In this document: in pieces, positions 33,330 to 48,300 of the stretch
How positions within the stretch are numbered: the first letter of the stretch is position 1
Layout: every line of letters starts with the position of its first letter
DNA from: Pterobdella sp. o SKG-2022
Taxonomy: Eukaryota > Annelida > Clitellata > Hirudinida > Piscicolidae
DNA length: 64,000 nt
Assembly (NCBI GenBank): GCA_964035795.1
Contig: OZ038321.1
Span: 17,189,548 to 17,253,547 of the forward strand
Direction: 5' to 3'
Position numbers and translations under genes: made by a program
Notes under the pieces: generated by a model
What the model was told of the DNA's origin: nothing
Database searches by the model: none
What the model saw: the letters and a program-made list of their open reading frames with translations, nothing else

Positions 33330-36300
33330 GATTTTAGGGGTGCCTAAGGATTTAGGTATAAGCTATATTCCGGCATGCCTTATGCGTTTTAGGCACGTCT
33401 GAAGTGTTTGGGCAAGCCCGAGGATTAAGCGGTGAGCTTGATGCCTTTTGGGCACGCCTGAAGATATTGGGCATGTCTGAAGATTTAGCTATAAGCTTAA
33501 AAGAATTTTTAGGCACGTCTTATGCGTTTTGGATACGTCTGGCGTGTTTGGGCAACACCCGAGGATTAAGCGGTGAGCTTGATGCCTTTCGGGCACGCCT
33601 GAAGATTTTGGGCGTGTCTGAATATTTAGCTATGAGCTTAAAAGGATTTGTGGGCACGCCTTATGAATTTTGGACACGTTTGTGGGCTTCATGACTTTTG
33701 GGCACGCATGAAGATATTGGGCATGTCTGAAGATTTAGCTATAAGCTTAAAAGAATTTTTAGGCACGTCTTATGCGTTTTGGATACGTCTGGCGTGTTTG
33801 GGCAAGCCCGAGGATTAAGCGGTGAGCTTGATGCCTTTCGGGCACGCCTGAAGATTTTGGGCATGTCTGAAGATTTAGCTATAAGCTTAAAAGAATTTTT
33901 AGGCACGTCTTATGCGTTTTGGATACGTCTGGCGTGTTTGGGCAAACCCGAAGATTGAGCGGTGAGCTTGATGCCTTTCGGGCACGCCTGAAGATTTTGG
34001 GCATGTCTGAAGATTTAGCTATAAGCTTAAAAGAATTTTTAGGCACGTCTTATGCGTTTTGGATACGTCTGGCGTGTTTGGGCAAACCCGAGGATTAAGC
34101 GGTAAGCTTGATGCCTTTCGGGCACGCCTGAAGATTTTGGGCGTGTCTGAATATTTAGCTATGAGCTTAAAAGGATTTGTGGGCACGCCTTATGAATTTT
34201 GGACACGTTTGTGGGCTTCATGACTTTTGGGCACGCATGAAGATATTGGGCATGTCTGAAGATTTAGCTATAAGCTTAAAAGAATTTTTAGGCACGTCTT
34301 ATGCGTTTTGGATACGTCTGGCGTGTTTGGGCAAGCCCGAGGATTAAGCGGTGAGCTTGATGCCTTTCGGGCACGCCTGAAGATTTTGGGCATGTCTGAA
34401 GATTTAGCTATAAGCTTAAAAGAATTTTTAGGCACGTCTTATGCGTTTTGGATACGTCTGGCGTGTTTGGGCAAACCCGAAGATTAAGCGGTGAGCTTGA
34501 TGCCTTTCGGGCACGCCTGAAGATTTTGGGCATGTCTGAAGATTTAGCTATAAGCTTAAAAGAATTTTTAGGCACGTCTTATGCGTTTTGGATACGTCTG
34601 GCGTGTTTGGGCAAACCCGAAGATTAAGCGGTGAGCTTGATGCCTTTCGGGCACGCCTGAAGATTTTGGGCATGTCTGAAGATTTAGCTAGAAGCTTAAA
34701 AGAATTTTTAGGCACGTCTTATGCGTTTTGGATACGTCTGGCGTGTTTGGGCAACACCCGAGGATTAAGCGGTGAGCTTGATGCCTTTCGGGCACGCCTG
34801 AAGATTTTGGGCGTGTCTGAATATTTAGCTATGAGCTTAAAAGGATTTGTGGGCACGCCTTATGAATTTTGGACACGTTTGTGGGCTTCATGACTTTTGG
34901 GCACGCATGAAGATATTGGGCATGTCTGAAGATTTAGCTATAAGCTTAAAAGAATTTTTAGGCACGTCTTATGCGTTTTGGATACGTCTGGCGTGTTTGG
35001 GCAAGCCCGAGGATTAAGCGGTGAGCTTGATGCCTTTCGGGCACGCCTGAAGATTTTGGGCATGTCTGAAGATTTAGCTATAAGCTTAAAAGAATTTTTA
35101 GGCACGTCTTATGCGTTTTGGATACGTCTGGCGTGTTTGGGCAAACCCGAAGATTAAGCGGTGAGCTTGATGCCTTTCGGGCACGCCTGAAGATTTTGGG
35201 CATGTCTGAAAATTTAGCTATAAGCTTAAAAGAATTTTTAGGCACGTCTTATGCGTTTTGGATACGTCTGGCGTGTTTGGGCAAACCCGAGGATTAAGCG
35301 GTGAGCTTGATGCCTTTCGGGCACGCCTGAAGATTTTGGGCATGTCTGAAGATTTAGCTAGAAGCTTAAAAGAATTTTTAGGCACGTCTTATGCGTTTTG
35401 GATACGTCTGGCGTGTTTGGGCAACACCCGAGGATTAAGCGGTGAGCTTGATGCCTTTCGGGCACGCCTGAAGATTTTGGGCGTGTCTGAATATTTAGCT
35501 ATGAGCTTAAAAGGATTTGTGGGCACGCCTTATGAATTTTGGACACGTTTGTGGGCTTCATGACTTTTGGGCACGCATGAAGATATTGGGCATGTCTGAA
35601 GATTTAGCTATAAGCTTAAAAGAATTTTTAGGCACGTCTTATGCGTTTTGGATACGTCTGGCGTGTTTGGGCAAGCCCGAGGATTAAGCGGTGAGCTTGA
35701 TGCCTTTCGGGCACGCCTGAAGATTTTGGGCATGTCTGAAGATTTAGCTATAAGCTTAAAAGAATTTTTAGGCACGTCTTATGCGTTTTGGATACGTCTG
35801 GCGTGTTTGGGCAAACCCGAAGATTAAGCGGTGAGCTTGATGCCTTTCGGGCACGCCTGAAGATTTTGGGCATGTCTGAAGATTTAGCTATAAGCTTAAA
35901 AGAATTTTTAGGCACGTCTTATGCGTTTTGGATACGTCTGGCGTGTTTGGGCAAACCCGAGGATTAAGCGGTGAGCTTGATGCCTTTCGGGCACGCCTGA
36001 AGATTTTGGGCATGTCTGAAGATTTAGCTAGAAGCTTAAAAGAATTTTTAGGCACGTCTTATGCGTTTTGGATACGTCTGGCGTGTTTGGGCAACACCCG
36101 AGGATTAAGCGGTGAGCTTGATGCCTTTCGGGCACGCCTGAAGATTTTGGGCGTGTCTGAATATTTAGCTATGAGCTTAAAAGGATTTGTGGGCACGCCT
36201 TATGAATTTTGGACACGTTTGTGGGCTTCATGACTTTTGGGCACGCATGAAGATATTGGGCATGTCTGAAGATTTAGCTATAAGCTTAAAAGAATTTTTA

Positions 36301-39300
36301 GGCACGTCTTATGCGTTTTGGATACGTCTGGCGTGTTTGGGCAAGCCCGAGGATTAAGCGGTGAGCTTGATGCCTTTCGGGCACGCCTGAAGATTTTGGG
36401 CATGTCTGAAGATTTAGCTATAAGCTTAAAAGAATTTTTAGGCACGTCTTATGCGTTTTGGATACGTCTGGCGTGTTTGGGCAAACCCGAAGATTAAGCG
36501 GTGAGCTTGATGCTTTTCGGGCACGCCTGAAGATTTTGGGCATGTCTGAAGATTTAGCTATAAGCTTAAAAGAATTTTTAGGCACGTCTTATGCGTTTTG
36601 GATACGTCTGGCGTGTTTGGGCAAACCCGAGGATTAAGCGGTGAGCTTGATGCCTTTCGGGCACGCCTGAAGATTTTGGGCATGTCTGAAGATTTAGCTA
36701 GAAGCTTAAAAGAATTTTTAGGCACGTCTTATGCGTTTTGGATACGTCTGGCGTGTTTGGGCAACACCCGAGGATTAAGCGGTGAGCTTGATGCCTTTCG
36801 GGCACGCCTGAAGATTTTGGGCGTGTCTGAATATTTAGCTATGAGCTTAAAAGGATTTGTGGGCACGCCTTATGAATTTTGGACACGTTTGTGGGCTTCA
36901 TGACTTTTGGGCACGCATGAAGATATTGGGCATGTCTGAAGATTTAGCTATAAGCTTAAAAGAATTTTTAGGCACGTCTTATGCGTTTTGGATACGTCTG
37001 GCGTGTTTGGGCAAGCCCGAGGATTAAGCGGTGAGCTTGATGCCTTTCGGGCACGCCTGAAGATTTTGGGCATGTCTGAAGATTTAGCTATAAGCTTAAA
37101 AGAATTTTTAGGCACGTCTTATGCGTTTTGGATACGTCTGGCGTGTTTGGGCAAACCCGAAGATTAAGCGGTGAGCTTGATGCCTTTCGGGCACGCCTGA
37201 AGATTTTGGGCATGTCTGAAGATTTAGCTATAAGCTTAAAAGAATTTTTAGGCACGTCTTATGCGTTTTGGATACGTCTGGCGTGTTTGGGCAAACCCGA
37301 GGATTAAGCGGTGAGCTTGATGCCTTTCGGGCACGCCTGAAGATTTTGGGCATGTCTGAAGATTTAGCTAGAAGCTTAAAAGAATTTTTAGGCACGTCTT
37401 ATGCGTTTTGGATACGTCTGGCGTGTTTGGGCAACACCCGAGGATTAAGCGGTGAGCTTGATGCCTTTCGGGCACGCCTGAAGATTTTGGGCGTGTCTGA
37501 ATATTTAGCTATGAGCTTAAAAGGATTTGTGGGCACGCCTTATGAATTTTGGACACGTTTGTGGGCTTCATGACTTTTGGGCACGCATGAAGATATTGGG
37601 CATGTCTGAAGATTTAGCTATAAGCTTAAAAGAATTTTTAGGCACGTCTTATGCGTTTTGGATACGTCTGGCGTGTTTGGGCAAGCCCGAGGATTAAGCG
37701 GTGAGCTTGATGCCTTTCGGGCACGCCTGAAGATTTTGGGCATGTCTGAAGATTTAGCTATAAGCTTAAAAGAATTTTTAGGCACGTCTTATGCGTTTTG
37801 GATACGTCTGGCGTGTTTGGGCAAACCCGAAGATTAAGCGGTGAGCTTGATGCCTTTCGGGCACGCCTGAAGATTTTGGGCATGTCTGAAGATTTAGCTA
37901 TAAGCTTAAAAGAATTTTTAGGCACGTCTTATGCGTTTTGGATACGTCTGGCGTGTTTGGGCAAACCCGAGGATTAAGCGGTGAGCTTGATGCCTTTCGG
38001 GCACGCCTGAAGATTTTGGGCATGTCTGAAGATTTAGCTAGAAGCTTAAAAGAATTTTTAGGCACGTCTTATGCGTTTTGGATACGTCTGGCGTGTTTGG
38101 GCAACACCCGAGGATTAAGCGGTGAGCTTGATGCCTTTCGGGCACGCCTGAAGATTTTGGGCGTGTCTGAATATTTAGCTATGAGCTTAAAAGGATTTGT
38201 GGGCACGCCTTATGAATTTTGGACACGTTTGTGGGCTTCATGACTTTTGGGCACGCATGAAGATATTGGGCATGTCTGAAGATTTAGCTATAAGCTTAAA
38301 AGAATTTTTAGGCACGTCTTATGCGTTTTGGATACGTCTGGCGTGTTTGGGCAAGCCCGAGGATTAAGCGGTGAGCTTGATGCCTTTCGGGCACGCCTGA
38401 AGATTTTGGGCATGTCTGAAGATTTAGCTATAAGCTTAAAAGAATTTTTAGGCACGTCTTATGCGTTTTGGATACGTCTGGCGTGTTTGGGCAAACCCGA
38501 AGATTAAGCGGTGAGCTTGATGCTTTTCGGGCACGCCTGAAGATTTTGGGCATGTCTGAAGATTTAGCTATAAGCTTAAAAGAATTTTTAGGCACGTCTT
38601 ATGCGTTTTGGATACGTCTGGCGTGTTTGGGCAAACCCGAGGATTAAGCGGTGAGCTTGATGCCTTTCGGGCACGCCTGAAGATTTTGGGCATGTCTGAA
38701 GATTTAGCTAGAAGCTTAAAAGAATTTTTAGGCACGTCTTATGCGTTTTGGATACGTCTGGCGTGTTTGGGCAACACCCGAGGATTAAGCGGTGAGCTTG
38801 ATGCCTTTCGGGCACGCCTGAAGATTTTGGGCGTGTCTGAATATTTAGCTATGAGCTTAAAAGGATTTGTGGGCACGCCTTATGAATTTTGGACACGTTT
38901 GTGGGCTTCATGACTTTTGGGCACGCATGAAGATATTGGGCATGTCTGAAGATTTAGCTATAAGCTTAAAAGAATTTTTAGGCACGTCTTATGCGTTTTG
39001 GATACGTCTGGCGTGTTTGGGCAACACCCGAGGATTAAGCGGTGAGCTTGATGCCTTTCGGGCACGCCTGAAGATTTTGGGCATGTCTGAAGATTTAGCT
39101 AGAAGCTTAAAAGAATTTTTAGGCACGTCTTATGCGTTTTGGATACGTCTGGCGTGTTTGGGCAACACCCGAGGATTAAGCGGTGAGCTTGATGCCTTTC
39201 GGGCACGCCTGAAGATTTTGGGCGTGTCTGAATATTTAGCTATGAGCTTAAAAGGATTTGTGGGCACGCCTTATGAATTTTGGACACGTTTGTGGGCTTC

Positions 39301-42300
39301 ATGACTTTTGGGCACGCATGAAGATATTGGGCATGTCTGAAGATTTAGCTATAAGCTTAAAAGAATTTTTAGGCACGTCTTATGCGTTTTGGATACGTCT
39401 GGCGTGTTTGGGCAAGCCCGAGGATTAAGCGGTGAGCTTGATGCCTTTCGGGCACGCCTGAAGATTTTGGGCATGTCTGAAGATTTAGCTATAAGCTTAA
39501 AAGAATTTTTAGGCACGTCTTATGCGTTTTGGATACGTCTGGCGTGTTTGGGCAAACCCGAAGATTAAGCGGTGAGCTTGATGCCTTTCGGGCACGCCTG
39601 AAGATTTTGGGCGTGTCTGAATATTTAGCTATGAGCTTAAAAGGATTTGTGGGCACGCCTTATGAATTTTGGACACGTTTGTGGGCTTCATGACCTTTGG
39701 GCACGCATGAAGATATTGGGCATGTCTGAAGATTTAGCTATAAGCTTAAAAGAATTTTTAGGCACGTCTTATGCGTTTTGGATACGTCTGGCGTGTTTGG
39801 GCAAACCCGAAGATTAAGCGGTGAGCTTGATGCCTTTCGGGCACGCCTGAAGATTTTGGGCATGTCTGAAGATTTAGCTATAAGCTTAAAAGAATTTTTA
39901 GGCACGTCTTATGCGTTTTGGATACGTCTGGCGTGTTTGGGCAAACCCGAGGATTAAGCGGTGAGCTTGATGCCTTTCGGGCACGCCTGAAGATTTTGGG
40001 CATGTCTGAAGATTTAGCTAGAAGCTTAAAAGAATTTTTAGGCACGTCTTATGCGTTTTGGATACGTCTGGCGTGTTTGGGCAACACCCGAGGATTAAGC
40101 GGTGAGCTTGATGCCTTTCGGGCACGCCTGAAGATTTTGGGCGTGTCTGAATATTTAGCTATGAGCTTAAAAGGATTTGTGGGCACGCCTTATGAATTTT
40201 GGACACGTTTGTGGGCTTCATGACTTTTGGGCACGCATGAAGATATTGGGCATGTCTGAAGATTTAGCTATAAGCTTAAAAGAATTTTTAGGCACGTCTT
40301 ATGCGTTTTGGATACGTCTGGCGTGTTTGGGCAAGCCCGAGGATTAAGCGGTGAGCTTGATGCCTTTCGGGCACGCCTGAAGATTTTGGGCATGTCTGAA
40401 GATTTAGCTATAAGCTTAAAAGAATTTTTAGGCACGTCTTATGCGTTTTGGATACGTCTGGCGTGTTTGGGCAAACCCGAAGATTAAGCGGTGAGCTTGA
40501 TGCCTTTCGGGCACGCCTGAAGATTTTGGGCATGTCTGAAGATTTAGCTATAAGCTTAAAAGAATTTTTAGGCACGTCTTATGCGTTTTGGATACGTCTG
40601 GCGTGTTTGGGCAAACCCGAGGATTAAGCGGTGAGCTTGATGCCTTTCGGGCACGCCTGAAGATTTTGGGCATGTCTGAAGATTTAGCTAGAAGCTTAAA
40701 AGAATTTTTAGGCACGTCTTATGCGTTTTGGATACGTCTGGCGTGTTTGGGCAACACCCGAGGATTAAGCGGTGAGCTTGATGCCTTTCGGGCACGCCTG
40801 AAGATTTTGGGCGTGTCTGAATATTTAGCTATGAGCTTAAAAGGATTTGTGGGCACGCCTTATGAATTTTGGACACGTTTGTGGGCTTCATGACTTTTGG
40901 GCACGCATGAAGATATTGGGCATGTCTGAAGATTTAGCTATAAGCTTAAAAGAATTTTTAGGCACGTCTTATGCGTTTTGGATACGTCTGGCGTGTTTGG
41001 GCAAGCCCGAGGATTAAGCGGTGAGCTTGATGCCTTTCGGGCACGCCTGAAGATTTTGGGCATGTCTGAAGATTTAGCTATAAGCTTAAAAGAATTTTTA
41101 GGCACGTCTTATGCGTTTTGGATACGTCTGGCGTGTTTGGGCAAACCCGAAGATTAAGCGGTGAGCTTGATGCCTTTCGGGCACGCCTGAAGATTTTGGG
41201 CATGTCTGAAGATTTAGCTATAAGCTTAAAAGAATTTTTAGGCACGTCTTATGCGTTTTGGATACGTCTGGCGTGTTTGGGCAAACCCGAGGATTAAGCG
41301 GTGAGCTTGATGCCTTTCGGGCACGCCTGAAGATTTTGGGCATGTCTGAAGATTTAGCTAGAAGCTTAAAAGAATTTTTAGGCACGTCTTATGCGTTTTG
41401 GATACGTCTGGCGTGTTTGGGCAACACCCGAGGATTAAGCGGTGAGCTTGATGCCTTTCGGGCACGCCTGAAGATTTTGGGCGTGTCTGAATATTTAGCT
41501 ATGAGCTTAAAAGGATTTGTGGGCACGCCTTATGAATTTTGGACACGTTTGTGGGCTTCATGACTTTTGGGCACGCATGAAGATATTGGGCATGTCTGAA
41601 GATTTAGCTATAAGCTTAAAAGAATTTTTAGGCACGTCTTATGCGTTTTGGATACGTCTGGCGTGTTTGGGCAAGCCCGAGGATTAAGCGGTGAGCTTGA
41701 TGCCTTTCGGGCACGCCTGAAGATTTTGGGCATGTCTGAAGATTTAGCTATAAGCTTAAAAGAATTTTTAGGCACGTCTTATGCGTTTTGGATACGTCTG
41801 GCGTGTTTGGGCAAACCCGAAGATTAAGCGGTGAGCTTGATGCCTTTCGGGCACGCCTGAAGATTTTGGGCATGTCTGAAGATTTAGCTATAAGCTTAAA
41901 AGAATTTTTAGGCACGTCTTATGCGTTTTGGATACGTCTGGCGTGTTTGGGCAAACCCGAGGATTAAGCGGTGAGCTTGATGCCTTTCGGGCACGCCTGA
42001 AGATTTTGGGCATGTCTGAAGATTTAGCTAGAAGCTTAAAAGAATTTTTAGGCACGTCTTATGCGTTTTGGATACGTCTGGCGTGTTTGGGCAACACCCG
42101 AGGATTAAGCGGTGAGCTTGATGCCTTTCGGGCACGCCTGAAGATTTTGGGCGTGTCTGAATATTTAGCTATGAGCTTAAAAGGATTTGTGGGCACGCCT
42201 TATGAATTTTGGACACGTTTGTGGGCTTCATGACTTTTGGGCACGCATGAAGATATTGGGCATGTCTGAAGATTTAGCTATAAGCTTAAAAGAATTTTTA

Positions 42301-45300
42301 GGCACGTCTTATGCGTTTTGGATACGTCTGGCGTGTTTGGGCAAGCCCGAGGATTAAGCGGTGAGCTTGATGCCTTTCGGGCACGCCTGAAGATTTTGGG
42401 CATGTCTGAAGATTTAGCTATAAGCTTAAAAGAATTTTTAGGCACGTCTTATGCGTTTTGGATACGTCTGGCGTGTTTGGGCAAACCCGAAGATTAAGCG
42501 GTGAGCTTGATGCTTTTCGGGCACGCCTGAAGATTTTGGGCATGTCTGAAGATTTAGCTATAAGCTTAAAAGAATTTTTAGGCACGTCTTATGCGTTTTG
42601 GATACGTCTGGCGTGTTTGGGCAAACCCGAGGATTAAGCGGTGAGCTTGATGCCTTTCGGGCACGCCTGAAGATTTTGGGCATGTCTGAAGATTTAGCTA
42701 GAAGCTTAAAAGAATTTTTAGGCACGTCTTATGCGTTTTGGATACGTCTGGCGTGTTTGGGCAACACCCGAGGATTAAGCGGTGAGCTTGATGCCTTTCG
42801 GGCACGCCTGAAGATTTTGGGCGTGTCTGAATATTTAGCTATGAGCTTAAAAGGATTTGTGGGCACGCCTTATGAATTTTGGACACGTTTGTGGGCTTCA
42901 TGACTTTTGGGCACGCATGAAGATATTGGGCATGTCTGAAGATTTAGCTATAAGCTTAAAAGAATTTTTAGGCACGTCTTATGCGTTTTGGATACGTCTG
43001 GCGTGTTTGGGCAACACCCGAGGATTAAGCGGTGAGCTTGATGCCTTTCGGGCACGCCTGAAGATTTTGGGCATGTCTGAAGATTTAGCTAGAAGCTTAA
43101 AAGAATTTTTAGGCACGTCTTATGCGTTTTGGATACGTCTGGCGTGTTTGGGCAACACCCGAGGATTAAGCGGTGAGCTTGATGCCTTTCGGGCACGCCT
43201 GAAGATTTTGGGCGTGTCTGAATATTTAGCTATGAGCTTAAAAGGATTTGTGGGCACGCCTTATGAATTTTGGACACGTTTGTGGGCTTCATGACTTTTG
43301 GGCACGCATGAAGATATTGGGCATGTCTGAAGATTTAGCTATAAGCTTAAAAGAATTTTTAGGCACGTCTTATGCGTTTTGGATACGTCTGGCGTGTTTG
43401 GGCAAGCCCGAGGATTAAGCGGTGAGCTTGATGCCTTTCGGGCACGCCTGAAGATTTTGGGCATGTCTGAAGATTTAGCTATAAGCTTAAAAGAATTTTT
43501 AGGCACGTCTTATGCGTTTTGGATACGTCTGGCGTGTTTGGGCAAACCCGAAGATTAAGCGGTGAGCTTGATGCCTTTCGGGCACGCCTGAAGATTTTGG
43601 GCGTGTCTGAATATTTAGCTATGAGCTTAAAAGGATTTGTGGGCACGCCTTATGAATTTTGGACACGTTTGTGGGCTTCATGACCTTTGGGCACGCATGA
43701 AGATATTGGGCATGTCTGAAGATTTAGCTATAAGCTTAAAAGAATTTTTAGGCACGTCTTATGCGTTTTGGATACGTCTGGCGTGTTTGGGCAAACCCGA
43801 AGATTAAGCGGTGAGCTTGATGCCTTTCGGGCACGCCTGAAGATTTTGGGCATGTCTGAAGATTTAGCTATAAGCTTAAAAGAATTTTTAGGCACGTCTT
43901 ATGCGTTTTGGATACGTCTGGCGTGTTTGGGCAAACCCGAGGATTAAGCGGTGAGCTTGATGCCTTTCGGGCACGCCTGAAGATTTTGGGCATGTCTGAA
44001 GATTTAGCTAGAAGCTTAAAAGAATTTTTAGGCACGTCTTATGCGTTTTGGATACGTCTGGCGTGTTTGGGCAACACCCGAGGATTAAGCGGTGAGCTTG
44101 ATGCCTTTCGGGCACGCCTGAAGATTTTGGGCGTGTCTGAATATTTAGCTATGAGCTTAAAAGGATTTGTGGGCACGCCTTATGAATTTTGGACACGTTT
44201 GTGGGCTTCATGACTTTTGGGCACGCATGAAGATATTGGGCATGTCTGAAGATTTAGCTATAAGCTTAAAAGAATTTTTAGGCACGTCTTATGCGTTTTG
44301 GATACGTCTGGCGTGTTTGGGCAAGCCCGAGGATTAAGCGGTGAGCTTGATGCCTTTCGGGCACGCCTGAAGATTTTGGGCATGTCTGAAGATTTAGCTA
44401 TAAGCTTAAAAGAATTTTTAGGCACGTCTTATGCGTTTTGGATACGTCTGGCGTGTTTGGGCAAACCCGAAGATTAAGCGGTGAGCTTGATGCCTTTCGG
44501 GCACGCCTGAAGATTTTGGGCATGTCTGAAGATTTAGCTATAAGCTTAAAAGAATTTTTAGGCACGTCTTATGCGTTTTGGATACGTCTGGCGTGTTTGG
44601 GCAAACCCGAGGATTAAGCAGTTAGCTTGATGCCTTTCGGGCACGCCTGAAGATTTTGGGCATGTCTGAAGATTTAGCTAGAAGCTTAAAAGAATTTTTA
44701 GGCACGTCTTATGCGTTTTGGATACGTCTGGCGTGTTTGGGCAACACCCGAGGATTAAGCGGTGAGCTTGATGCCTTTCGGGCACGCCTGAAGATTTTGG
44801 GCGTGTCTGAATATTTAGCTATGAGCTTAAAAGGATTTGTGGGCACGCCTTATGAATTTTGGACACGTTTGTGGGCTTCATGACTTTTGGGCACGCATGA
44901 AGATATTGGGCATGTCTGAAGATTTAGCTATAAGCTTAAAAGAATTTTTAGGCACGTCTTATGCGTTTTGGATACGTCTGGCGTGTTTGGGCAAGCCCGA
45001 GGATTAAGCGGTGAGCTTGATGCCTTTCGGGCACGCCTGAAGATTTTGGGCATGTCTGAAGATTTAGCTATAAGCTTAAAAGAATTTTTAGGCACGTCTT
45101 ATGCGTTTTGGATACGTCTGGCGTGTTTGGGCAAACCCGAAGATTAAGCGGTGAGCTTGATGCCTTTCGGGCACGCCTGAAGATTTTGGGCATGTCTGAA
45201 GATTTAGCTATAAGCTTAAAAGAATTTTTAGGCACGTCTTATGCGTTTTGGATACGTCTGGCGTGTTTGGGCAAACCCGAGGATTAAGCGGTGAGCTTGA

Positions 45301-48300
45301 TGCCTTTCGGGCACGCCTGAAGATTTTGGGCATGTCTGAAGATTTAGCTAGAAGCTTAAAAGAATTTTTAGGCACGTCTTATGCGTTTTGGATACGTCTG
45401 GCGTGTTTGGGCAACACCCGAGGATTAAGCGGTGAGCTTGATGCCTTTCGGGCACGCCTGAAGATTTTGGGCGTGTCTGAATATTTAGCTATGAGCTTAA
45501 AAGGATTTGTGGGCACGCCTTATGAATTTTGGACACGTTTGTGGGCTTCATGACTTTTGGGCACGCATGAAGATATTGGGCATGTCTGAAGATTTAGCTA
45601 TAAGCTTAAAAGAATTTTTAGGCACGTCTTATGCGTTTTGGATACGTCTGGCGTGTTTGGGCAAGCCCGAGGATTAAGCGGTGAGCTTGATGCCTTTCGG
45701 GCACGCCTGAAGATTTTGGGCATGTCTGAAGATTTAGCTATAAGCTTAAAAGAATTTTTAGGCACGTCTTATGCGTTTTGGATACGTCTGGCGTGTTTGG
45801 GCAAACCCGAAGATTAAGCGGTGAGCTTGATGCCTTTCGGGCACGCCTGAAGATTTTGGGCGTGTCTGAATATTTAGCTATGAGCTTAAAAGGATTTGTG
45901 GGCACGCCTTATGAATTTTGGACACGTTTGTGGGCTTCATGACCTTTGGGCACGCATGAAGATATTGGGCATGTCTGAAGATTTAGCTATAAGCTTAAAA
46001 GAATTTTTAGGCACGTCTTATGCGTTTTGGATACGTCTGGCGTGTTTGGGCAAACCCGAAGATTAAGCGGTGAGCTTGATGCCTTTCGGGCACGCCTGAA
46101 GATTTTGGGCATGTCTGAAGATTTAGCTATAAGCTTAAAAGAATTTTTAGGCACGTCTTATGCGTTTTGGATACGTCTGGCGTGTTTGGGCAAACCCGAG
46201 GATTAAGCGGTGAGCTTGATGCCTTTCGGGCACGCCTGAAGATTTTGGGCATGTCTGAAGATTTAGCTAGAAGCTTAAAAGAATTTTTAGGCACGTCTTA
46301 TGCGTTTTGGATACGTCTGGCGTGTTTGGGCAACACCCGAGGATTAAGCGGTGAGCTTGATGCCTTTCGGGCACGCCTGAAGATTTTGGGCGTGTCTGAA
46401 TATTTAGCTATGAGCTTAAAAGGATTTGTGGGCACGCCTTATGAATTTTGGACACGTTTGTGGGCTTCATGACTTTTGGGCACGCATGAAGATATTGGGC
46501 ATGTCTGAAGATTTAGCTATAAGCTTAAAAGAATTTTTAGGCACGTCTTATGCGTTTTGGATACGTCTGGCGTGTTTGGGCAAGCCCGAGGATTAAGCGG
46601 TGAGCTTGATGCCTTTCGGGCACGCCTGAAGATTTTGGGCATGTCTGAAGATTTAGCTATAAGCTTAAAAGAATTTTTAGGCACGTCTTATGCGTTTTGG
46701 ATACGTCTGGCGTGTTTGGGCAAACCCGAAGATTAAGCGGTGAGCTTGATGCCTTTCGGGCACGCCTGAAGATTTTGGGCGTGTCTGAATATTTAGCTAT
46801 GAGCTTAAAAGGATTTGTGGGCACGCCTTATGAATTTTGGACACGTTTGTGGGCTTCATGACCTTTGGGCACGCATGAAGATATTGGGCATGTCTGAAGA
46901 TTTAGCTATAAGCTTAAAAGAATTTTTAGGCACGTCTTATGCGTTTTGGATACGTCTGGCGTGTTTGGGCAAACCCGAAGATTAAGCGGTGAGCTTGATG
47001 CCTTTCGGGCACGCCTGAAGATTTTGGGCATGTCTGAAGATTTAGCTATAAGCTTAAAAGAATTTTTAGGCACGTCTTATGCGTTTTGGATACGTCTGGC
47101 GTGTTTGGGCAAACCCGAGGATTAAGCGGTGAGCTTGATGCCTTTCGGGCACGCCTGAAGATTTTGGGCATGTCTGAAGATTTAGCTAGAAGCTTAAAAG
47201 AATTTTTAGGCACGTCTTATGCGTTTTGGATACGTCTGGCGTGTTTGGGCAACACCCGAGGATTAAGCGGTGAGCTTGATGCCTTTCGGGCACGCCTGAA
47301 GATTTTGGGCGTGTCTGAATATTTAGCTATGAGCTTAAAAGGATTTGTGGGCACGCCTTATGAATTTTGGACACGTTTGTGGGCTTCATGACTTTTGGGC
47401 ACGCATGAAGATATTGGGCATGTCTGAAGATTTAGCTATAAGCTTAAAAGAATTTTTAGGCACGTCTTATGCGTTTTGGATACGTCTGGCGTGTTTGGGC
47501 AAGCCCGAGGATTAAGCGGTGAGCTTGATGCCTTTCGGGCACGCCTGAAGATTTTGGGCATGTCTGAAGATTTAGCTATAAGCTTAAAAGAATTTTTAGG
47601 CACGTCTTATGCGTTTTGGATACGTCTGGCGTGTTTGGGCAAACCCGAAGATTAAGCGGTGAGCTTGATGCCTTTCGGGCACGCCTGAAGATTTTGGGCA
47701 TGTCTGAAGATTTAGCTATAAGCTTAAAAGAATTTTTAGGCACGTCTTATGCGTTTTGGATACGTCTGGCGTGTTTGGGCAACACCCGAGGATTAAGCGG
47801 TGAGCTTGATGCCTTTCGGGCACGCCTGAAGATTTTGGGCGTGTCTCAATATTTAGCTATGAGCTTAAAAGGATTTTTGGGCACGCCTTATGAATTTTGG
47901 ACACGTTTGTGGGCTTCATGACTTTTGGGCACGCATGAAGATATTGGGCATGTCTGAAGATTTAGCTATAAGCTTAAAAGAATTTTTAGGCACGTCTTAT
48001 GCGTTTTGGATACGTCTGGCGTGTTTGGGCAACACCCGAGGATTAAGCGGTGAGCTTGATGCCTTTCGGGCACGCCTGAAGATTTTGGGCGTGTCTGAAT
48101 ATTTAGCTATGAGCTTAAAAGGATTTTTGGGCACGCCTTATGAATTTTGGACACGTTTGTGGGCTTCATGACTTTTGGGCACGCATGAAGATATTGGGCA
48201 TGTCTGAAGATTTAGCTATAAGCTTAAAAGAATTTTTAGGCACGTCTTATGCGTTTTGGATACGTCTGGCGTGTTTGGGCAAGCCCGAGGATTAAGCGGT

